Assembly (NCBI RefSeq): GCF_034313965.1 | Contig: NZ_JAVIWQ010000002.1 | Span: 2,604,001-2,668,000, forward strand | Length of the DNA stretch: 64,000 bases | Direction: 5' to 3' | Source of the DNA: Herbaspirillum sp. RTI4 | Lineage (GTDB): Bacteria > Pseudomonadota > Gammaproteobacteria > Burkholderiales > Burkholderiaceae_D | Shown here: positions 57,602 to 64,000 of the stretch, piece after piece | How the letters are laid out: each line of letters starts with the position of its first letter | Position numbering within the stretch: position 1 is the stretch's first letter | The notes under the pieces: model-generated | What the model saw: the letters and a program-made list of their open reading frames with translations, nothing else | Told to the model about the DNA's origin: nothing | Database searches by the model: none | Made by a program: the position numbers and the translations under genes

Positions 57602-58945
57602 GTGACGCAAATTTCAATCAATCCTCTTTCTTCCATAGATAACGCAGCTGCGCAGTCGCCCATACCAATGGCTGTTCGTCCCTCTGCGGACGGCGTCGGC
57701 AGACGTATCGCCATCATTGGCGGCGGCCTTGGCGGCGTATGCAGCGCTTATTTTCTGGCGAGGGACGGGCACGAGGTAACTGTCATCGAGCGGCGCAATA
57801 ATGTGGCTGAAGAAGCGACTCTCGGCAATTCCGGCCTGATTGCGCCCGGTGCGTCCATTCCTCTGGCAACGCCGGACATGGCGCGTCAAACCTTTTACAG
57901 TCGTTTCCGCGCAGAAGCACCGCTGCTCATGCCAAGAGGTATTGATCCCGCACTCTGGCGCTGGCTGCGTCAATGGCGGCTTGAATGCCAGCTCGAACAC
58001 CATTTGAATAATAAAGAGCGCAGCACGCGCCTGGCGGCCTATGGCCAGAAAATGATTCATCAGTTGCAGCAGCGTTATGCGCTGGAACATGAAAATAATG
58101 CAGGCGTAGTGCGGATGTTCAGAACTACCCGCGAGCTGGAACTGGCTTTGGCGCAGCAGGAAGTACTGATGCGCCACGATATCCCGCACAGCCCTCTCAG
58201 CGCAGCGCAAATGGAATGGTTTGACCCTGCTCTGGCGGGTGGCATGCTGTTCGCCGGTGATGAATCCGGCAATTGCGTCTTGTTTGCCAAGCAGCTCAAA
58301 ACAGCCGCTCAAGCATTAGGGGTGCAATTTCACTTTGGGAAATCGGTCAGCGCGCTGCGCACTGAATCGAATGGTGTGCGCCTTGAAATCGCTGGGAGCA
58401 ATACAGCATTCAGTGCTGATGCCGTCGTCTTAAGTGCCGGCATGGAAAGCGCGACTCTGCTCAAGCCCTTGGGCATCCATCTGCCGCTCTATCCGGTGCA
58501 AAGCTATAGCGGATTGGTCAATATCAAAAATCCTGAATTTGCGCCCAAACACGCATTGATAGACGATCACTACCGGGTCTCCATTGCCGCCATAGGTAAT
58601 CGCATCCGCATTGCCGGTGTGGCGGGGTTCGTCTCCCACAGCAGCGAAATCCATAAAAAAGCATTACGTACTATGCTCAAGGTTGCGCAGGACTATTTTC
58701 CAGATGCGGCCAACTACAACACGGCCCAATTCTGGAGCAACAGCTTTGCGTCTACACCTCATGGTCTTCCTCTGCTGGGCCCGACTGCGCTGACAGGTGT
58801 TTACCTCAATCTCGGGCATGGTGCCAACGGCTGGGCCAGTACGCTCGGCGGCGCCCGGCTGGTAGCCGACTGCATCTCGCGAAAAGACTTTGATATCAAC
58901 GCCGAAGACTTGATGGCGGCGAGGTTGTCGCTCAACCCCAGATAA
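57602..58945 (+). CDS. FAD-dependent D-amino-acid dehydrogenase-like oxidoreductase
   Basis: A 447-residue DAO/DadA-family flavoprotein. FAD motif IAIIGGGLGGVCSAYFLARD near 36-55, NSGLIAPGASIPLATPDM near 76-93, and the C-terminal GHGANGWASTLGGARLVADC are family features. It likely oxidises a D-amino acid or other secondary amine, feeding electrons to the chain. Start uncertain: GTG at 57602 or ATG at 57668 (MAVRPSADGV), neither with a clear ribosome-binding site. Confidence 0.82.
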   Translation: MTQISINPLSSIDNAAAQSPIPMAVRPSADGVGRRIAIIGGGLGGVCSAYFLARDGHEVTVIERRNNVAEEATLGNSGLIAPGASIPLATPDMARQTFYSRFRAEAPLLMPRGIDPALWRWLRQWRLECQLEHHLNNKERSTRLAAYGQKMIHQLQQRYALEHENNAGVVRMFRTTRELELALAQQEVLMRHDIPHSPLSAAQMEWFDPALAGGMLFAGDESGNCVLFAKQLKTAAQALGVQFHFGKSVSALRTESNGVRLEIAGSNTAFSADAVVLSAGMESATLLKPLGIHLPLYPVQSYSGLVNIKNPEFAPKHALIDDHYRVSIAAIGNRIRIAGVAGFVSHSSEIHKKALRTMLKVAQDYFPDAANYNTAQFWSNSFASTPHGLPLLGPTALTGVYLNLGHGANGWASTLGGARLVADCISRKDFDINAEDLMAARLSLNPR

Positions 58946-59033
58946 CGCGACCTGCATCTGTTTTACTAAGCCACCCAATCAACGCATTGGCGGCCTTGCG
59001 TGGCGTGGCAGCACACTTTCCAAAGAAACGCTT

Positions 59034-59062
59034 CTTGCAAACGCCTATTGCAAACGCCTCTT
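59034..59062. repeat. Short direct repeat between DadA-like gene and pbpC
   Basis: TTGCAAACGCCT occurs twice, 16 bp apart, in the 179-bp convergent gap. No terminator was found there. Confidence 0.5.
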
Positions 59063-59124
59063 GAAAATTAAGGCTCAACGAACCTCAGTGAAACCGCGAG
59101 GCCCGGAGCCATTTTCTGCTTGAA

Positions 59125-61521
59125 TTATTTGTTTGCACCGGTCAAATGCACACTGATTCTGTCGTAATTTCCCTCTTCATCCACACTCGTAATGTCATAC
59201 CGCCCGGTCTCTGCGAACTTGAGCATATAGCTCGCATCGGGAGCCGTATGGGCCATGAAACGCCCATTCACGATCCAGCTGATGTTGCTTTCCGCCCCAC
59301 GCGTGCTCAGATTGACGGTAGGCATAGGCGCCCCTGCTGCCCGCCTTAGCCATTCGCCATCATCCAGCCCGATGATATGAATCGATACAACGTTTTTATA
59401 AAGCGAGGAGCAACGCGGCGACCAGCCTGGGGGCGTACTGCGCTCACGCAAGGCAGGAGAAATCCAAGGTAACAACGAGGACGGCCAGCGTGCCGTTTCA
59501 AATGCCGTGTAGGCTGAGGTAGTGCAATCCGGCATGACCCGTTTGCGACTCATGTTATCCACGTAATAGCTCATGCTGGCGGCAGCACCCTTGCCGGCAT
59601 CCGGGAAGGTGGGCGGAGCCGCGCCATTGAGCAGCCAGGCATTCAGACGAATCGGACAAAGCGCGGCGCGCCTTTTATCCTCAATGTCGGCAATACTAAT
59701 CCCCATCGGCCAGCATATGCTCTGCTGACTGACCGTCGCCGGAACCGGACGAGGCTTGGGCGTTCGCTGGTCTGGATTTGCCTCGAAAATGGACAGCAAT
59801 AAGGGCGCGGCCACGTTGGCACCAAAAAATCCGGGATTAGGTGTCCCGTCAGGGCGACCAACCCATACGCCAACAGTGAAGCGATCATTCACACCGACCG
59901 CCCACGCATCGCGGAATCCAAAACTGGTACCGGTTTTGTAAGCCACCCCATGCGTATTGGCACGCAGTTCCACCGCACGCGCCACCTGACCGCCGCTCTC
60001 AAGAATATCTCGGATGATATAAGCGGCACCGTCGCTCATCATCCTGCGCTCCTGCAATGGTGCATCGGGCAACAAGCGCGGCTTGCCGCTCATGCCATTT
60101 CTTGCCAGTGAAGTGTAAGCTCCCACCAGATTTTCCAATGTGGTCGCAGCGCCTCCGAGAATGACAGAGAGATTCGGTGTCGCGCCGCGTGGAAAATCCA
60201 GTTTCAATCCGCCCTGCCGTAATTGCGCCACAAACCGATCCACGCCGAGTTGATTCAACACTTCCACCGCCGGCACATTCAATGAACGAATCAGCGCCTC
60301 GGACAAACCCACCGGGCCATTGAAATTTTCCAGGAAATTACGCGGCCGATAACCGCCAAAGGATTGGGGGGTATCCGACAGCAATGATTCCGAATGCACC
60401 AATCCCTGATCCAGCGCGAAAGCGTATAAAAAAGGTTTGAGCGTAGACCCGGGTGAGCGCGAGGCCTGTGCCATATCCAGATAAGCAAAGCGGCGCTCGT
60501 CGCCAAAGTCCGCGGAACCAGCGTAAGCCAGCACCTCCAGGGTATGGTTATCCACGACCAGAGCAGCAGCTGAAACACGCGCCGGAAATCCCCGCACCCG
60601 CTCCTGCAAGAGCAACTCCACAGTTTGCTGTATGTCCGCATCGATCGTGCCATCAATCCGCCGCGCCCCCGGCTTCATTCGCTTGACGCGCTCCGCATAC
60701 AAGGGTGCCAGTAAAGGCTCGCGGACAGTCCTGGCGATCACAGGTTCGAGCATCGCATCGTCCACCTGCGCATCAGGCAAAATACCTCGCAATCTATTGA
60801 GCACTTTGTCTCGGGCCGACTGCGCGCGCGCCGGATAGCGGTCGGGACGCAACCTTGACGGTGATTGCGGCAATACCGTCAATAAGGCCGTATCCGCCAG
60901 CGTCAATTTCAGCGCTGACTTCCCTAAATAAGCGCGACTGCCCGCTTCCACGCCCTCCAGGACACCTCCCATGGGAACGTAGTTGACATACAAGGTCAGG
61001 ATTTCGCGCTTCGAATAATGCAGCTCCAGCTGTAAAGCTCTTAGTATCTGTCGCAGCTTTCCGGAGGGGGTGTGCCGGGTATTGTCGATAATGCGCGCCA
61101 CCTGCATCGTCAGCGTGGAACCACCTGAAATGACGCGCCCATTCCGCAACCATTGCCATACGGCACGCAACAATGAGAACGGATTAATTCCAGGGTGATA
61201 AAAAAATGCTCTGTCTTCAAAATACACCAGCGTATCAATGTACTGAGGTGCCAGATCCTGTAGCGTTACCGGATAACGCCACACATGCTCCTGATCCGGA
61301 AAAGCCCGCAACGGGGTACCGTCGCGCGCAACGACGAGTGTCGAAAAAGGCGCACCGCGGCCAGGTATCGGCAGAGGAAAAATACGGTCCAGAACGCCTA
61401 TCAACAGCACGAATGCCGTCAACACCATCAAACCGTATTTGATCCGTCGGCTGCGCACCAGACAGCTTAAAAAACGTGCGCATCCTGGAGGGAGTATGAA
61501 AAGGCGAGCCATCTTTCCCAT
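59125..61521 (-). CDS. pbpC: Penicillin-binding protein 1C
   Basis: A 798-residue bifunctional peptidoglycan synthase. N-terminal membrane helix about 28-45, glycosyltransferase domain with EDRAFFYHPGINP (catalytic Glu) and GGSTLTMQVAR, then a transpeptidase domain with SxxK in SPGSTLKP, SxN in SLNVPA and KTG in YKTGTSFGFRDAW, and a C-terminal BiPBP_C domain. Acts in the periplasm. It lies 22 bp after the alpha-2-macroglobulin gene, the usual pbpC-yfhM pairing. Confidence 0.95.
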   Translation of the reverse strand: MGKMARLFILPPGCARFLSCLVRSRRIKYGLMVLTAFVLLIGVLDRIFPLPIPGRGAPFSTLVVARDGTPLRAFPDQEHVWRYPVTLQDLAPQYIDTLVYFEDRAFFYHPGINPFSLLRAVWQWLRNGRVISGGSTLTMQVARIIDNTRHTPSGKLRQILRALQLELHYSKREILTLYVNYVPMGGVLEGVEAGSRAYLGKSALKLTLADTALLTVLPQSPSRLRPDRYPARAQSARDKVLNRLRGILPDAQVDDAMLEPVIARTVREPLLAPLYAERVKRMKPGARRIDGTIDADIQQTVELLLQERVRGFPARVSAAALVVDNHTLEVLAYAGSADFGDERRFAYLDMAQASRSPGSTLKPFLYAFALDQGLVHSESLLSDTPQSFGGYRPRNFLENFNGPVGLSEALIRSLNVPAVEVLNQLGVDRFVAQLRQGGLKLDFPRGATPNLSVILGGAATTLENLVGAYTSLARNGMSGKPRLLPDAPLQERRMMSDGAAYIIRDILESGGQVARAVELRANTHGVAYKTGTSFGFRDAWAVGVNDRFTVGVWVGRPDGTPNPGFFGANVAAPLLLSIFEANPDQRTPKPRPVPATVSQQSICWPMGISIADIEDKRRAALCPIRLNAWLLNGAAPPTFPDAGKGAAASMSYYVDNMSRKRVMPDCTTSAYTAFETARWPSSLLPWISPALRERSTPPGWSPRCSSLYKNVVSIHIIGLDDGEWLRRAAGAPMPTVNLSTRGAESNISWIVNGRFMAHTAPDASYMLKFAETGRYDITSVDEEGNYDRISVHLTGANK

Positions 61522-61543
61522 TTCCGATCAAGGCATTAGAAAT

Positions 61544-64000
61544 TCAAGCACCATCCTTGGAGATGAGCGGCCTCGCCTTATCAGCGACGGAAGGCAATAT
61601 TTCGATCACTGAAGCCTCCCCGCCGACACCGCGAAGCTGAGGTGCATACATATCTTCTGCATACACAGGCGGCAGAACGAAGCGGCCGGGCGTCACGACG
61701 CGAGCGCGATAAAACAGCGTAATCGCATTATTCCACCAGGTTCCAAGGCGTACTGCGGCAACGAACCGGTTGTCGCGGAACTCCGTATGGAGAATGCGCG
61801 AGTCGCTCATTGCTTCATGGGGACTCATACCGTCAATCGACAGCGTAGTGCCAAGCTCACCCTGGATCAGCTTAGTATTTTCAATTTCCAGTCCGGCCGG
61901 TATGCGATCAACCAACATCGTATTAGTCGCGTCGTAGGCACTCGATGCCGTCAGCCTGACCCATACCGTGTCCCCCACCTTCAGTTGTCTGTCCCCAAGC
62001 GGCGTGCCATCACTTCCAAAATAACGACGCGTCAGTTTGATGTCCCCTCCCGCAGGCGGATTTTTCTTTGGATAGCCGCTATTGCGGACCTGGACATAGA
62101 GTCGGCTCGGAGAAGTATTGTTAATTTGTATGCCGCCGTTGAGTTCGGCATACGTGATTCCTGGGTAAAGATGACCGTTTCCCTTCAGTTCACGTATCTT
62201 GCCGCCGGCATCAAGCTGCGCACTCCAGGAACTGGCCGGTGTTGCCTCCATTCCCCGCGCCGCCAGAAATAAAGCCAGCTGATCTTGCGTGGACAAGCCG
62301 CGCCCCTCTTTCATCAGTGCTGCGATACGACCCACCAGCCGACTGGCATTAGGTGCATCTGGCTTATGCTTCAATAACAGCGCATACGATAAGGCTGCAT
62401 CACGCAGATCGCTGCCGTAATCGTGACTCCAGGCGCTATTGTTACGCGGCTTGTCGATGCCTTCCGCGATGGCTGTTTTAGAGCGCGCGGTATCGCCCAT
62501 CAATTGCAATGCGATGCCAAGCTCGATCAGGGACAAGCCGCTAGTGGCGTTGGCACGTACCTCATACAACTGCCGCAGCGAGGCCAGAGGTGCCTGACGG
62601 TCCTGCGCCAAGACATACGCGCCATGCGTGAGCCCGGAAAAACTGTTGTTGCGACCTGCCCATATCTTTTCCCAGCGCTGACCAGCGTCATTGACTGGCT
62701 GCTTGATATGAAGCGAAGCGATACCGACCGGGAGTTGCTTGCTCAGAAATTCACTTGCCTTGCGATACATGGCGTCAGGAACTTCAAACCCATTGCTGCG
62801 CGCATCCTGCAAGAATCGGGTTGTGTAAGCCGAAAGCCAGTATTCATAAGCGGAAGCGTCGCCCCACAAGCTGAACCCGCCATTGGGCGCTTGTCGCGTA
62901 GCCAGACGTGCTATGGATTTTTCGATGATGGCAAGTCGTTGTTCTCGGCTAAAGGGTTTCAAGCCGTAACGACGGGCAGTTTGCTCATCAATAAACACAT
63001 GCGGATAACTGGTGCTGATCGTTTGTTCCGTGCAGCCATAAGGATAGACAAGTAAATCGCTGATGGCGCTTCGTATATCCAAAGGCGTGCGGTCAGTGAT
63101 CATTATTTCCGCTGATTCGGACCCGGGATACCATTCGGACGACTCCGCCGCAGTCTTAAGTTGCACGCTGGCACCTGGGTCAACGATGTGCAATGCCGTG
63201 ATATTTTGTGGAGCAGTCGGCGCCTCTACCTGCAATTTGAACTGGCGATCCACACTCAGATTCTGCCCTGCCACCTGGACTCGTATTGTGTTTAATTGCG
63301 GCGCACCGCTTGCAGTCAGACGAAAGCGCAGCGTAGTTTTCCCCTGATTTGCGAGCGACAATTCCCGCTCCGCCTCCTGCAATTGCAAGCCACGCTCACC
63401 GCTGAGCCTGATTTTCAATTGCTGATTCGAGCCTGACATATTGTGCAGATCCAGGGCCAGCGTCGCGCTATCGCCAAGGTTGACGAATCGAGGCGTCGCC
63501 AATTCCACAATTAAAGGAGCGGCGACGGTCATTTCACGTTCCGCAGAGCCGAACCGGTCGGCACTGGAAACGACTGCCATCAATCGCAGCTTGCCATTAA
63601 AGTCGGGCAAAGGGAGTGCGATATCCGCTTCGCCATTGGCGTTCAATGCAACCGGTCCAGAAAAAAGATCAAGCAGTTTGACTTTTTGCGGCAAGCCCTT
63701 GGTTGGGACCATGGTGCTGGCATCACCACCAAATTTCAGCGTCCCTTTTTTTCCTGCCATTTTTTCAATCAGCCGACCGTAAATATCATGCAGATCGGCG
63801 CCATAGCGCAATTGACCGAAAAAATAGGCATAGGGATCGGGCGAGATGAAATTAGTGATGTTCAAAATACCCGTATCCACCGCAGAAACTGTCACCATCG
63901 CATTTTTGCCGCGGGCCGCCGGAACTTTTACTTTTATCTTGACGGTCGTTTCCGGGCGTACTTTTTCAGGGGCATCGATTTGCACGTCGAATTTTCGGTC
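61544..64000 (-). CDS. Alpha-2-macroglobulin family protein, N-terminus beyond window
   Basis: 818 codons of open frame to the window edge, the C-terminal half of a YfhM-like bacterial alpha-2-macroglobulin (about 1600-1900 residues in full). The thioester motif CTEQ lies in YPYGCTEQTISTSYPHVFID, followed by the alpha-helical thioester domain and a C-terminal receptor-like domain. Such periplasmic lipoproteins trap foreign proteases and work with PbpC in envelope repair. Confidence 0.93.
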   Translation of the reverse strand, partial: DRKFDVQIDAPEKVRPETTVKIKVKVPAARGKNAMVTVSAVDTGILNITNFISPDPYAYFFGQLRYGADLHDIYGRLIEKMAGKKGTLKFGGDASTMVPTKGLPQKVKLLDLFSGPVALNANGEADIALPLPDFNGKLRLMAVVSSADRFGSAEREMTVAAPLIVELATPRFVNLGDSATLALDLHNMSGSNQQLKIRLSGERGLQLQEAERELSLANQGKTTLRFRLTASGAPQLNTIRVQVAGQNLSVDRQFKLQVEAPTAPQNITALHIVDPGASVQLKTAAESSEWYPGSESAEIMITDRTPLDIRSAISDLLVYPYGCTEQTISTSYPHVFIDEQTARRYGLKPFSREQRLAIIEKSIARLATRQAPNGGFSLWGDASAYEYWLSAYTTRFLQDARSNGFEVPDAMYRKASEFLSKQLPVGIASLHIKQPVNDAGQRWEKIWAGRNNSFSGLTHGAYVLAQDRQAPLASLRQLYEVRANATSGLSLIELGIALQLMGDTARSKTAIAEGIDKPRNNSAWSHDYGSDLRDAALSYALLLKHKPDAPNASRLVGRIAALMKEGRGLSTQDQLALFLAARGMEATPASSWSAQLDAGGKIRELKGNGHLYPGITYAELNGGIQINNTSPSRLYVQVRNSGYPKKNPPAGGDIKLTRRYFGSDGTPLGDRQLKVGDTVWVRLTASSAYDATNTMLVDRIPAGLEIENTKLIQGELGTTLSIDGMSPHEAMSDSRILHTEFRDNRFVAAVRLGTWWNNAITLFYRARVVTPGRFVLPPVYAEDMYAPQLRGVGGEASVIEILPSVADKARPLISKDGA

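Overview
The window looks like a chromosomal segment of a betaproteobacterium, most likely of the Oxalobacteraceae (Herbaspirillum/Collimonas type). This is inferred from the ccoNOQP-GH plus ccoSI cluster with FNR-type boxes, the single-chain PurL, the general protein character and mid-50s % GC. I cannot name the genus. No rRNA, tRNA, CRISPR array, plasmid or phage backbone was seen. Almost all genes are intact housekeeping or catabolic genes; mobile DNA is limited to an IS5-like relic and one matching isolated inverted-repeat end.

Layout. 1-4.1 kb: partial acyl-CoA synthetase, SulP anion transporter, LuxR-type regulator. 4.2-6.2 kb: FAD aromatic hydroxylase with a DUF2783 partner. 6.6-9.7 kb: katG, a folded 3' element, alkB. 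9.8-11.6 kb: gntK and gntR around a perfect GntR-type operator. 11.7-23.4 kb (minus strand): a high-affinity respiration block, in transcription order desaturase, hemN, DsbD_2/SafE-like exporter, ccoI, ccoS, ccoN, ccoO, ccoQ, ccoP, ccoG, ccoH and a 77-aa membrane protein. Perfect FNR boxes lie before ccoN and before the next gene, ompW. 24.5-30 kb: DODA-type dioxygenase, a chemoreceptor followed by the 3' stump of a second one, then thioesterase, acetyltransferase, bluB and a Dabb protein. 30.3-35.3 kb: MHS-family transporter, purT, nadB.

35.4-51.9 kb is a sugar-acid catabolic island with two modules. Module A (minus, 43223 to 35418) is an eight-gene run: two amino-acid-type ABC permeases, ATPase, binding protein, L-galactonate-5-dehydrogenase-like enzyme, UxaB-like reductase, UxaA-like dehydratase and KDG kinase. 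It faces a FadR-type regulator across an intergenic region with three copies of GGCCTGACCA. Together these enzymes can turn L-galactonate into 2-keto-3-deoxy-6-phosphogluconate. Module B is garD, a second FadR-type regulator, alpha-ketoglutarate semialdehyde dehydrogenase and kdgD, the complete galactarate to 2-oxoglutarate route. Its three promoter regions each carry the same 15-mer, CATGTTGTACGATGA, which defines a small regulon from sequence alone. A chemoreceptor gene sits inside module B.

52.2-64 kb: an orphan gene of unknown function with a probable single-base frameshift, purL behind a strongly folded leader, a DadA-like oxidoreductase, pbpC and the C-terminal part of an alpha-2-macroglobulin gene. 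The most interesting items are the two operator sets with their predicted transporter substrate, the structured elements after katG and before purL, the orphan gene, and the IS5 traces.
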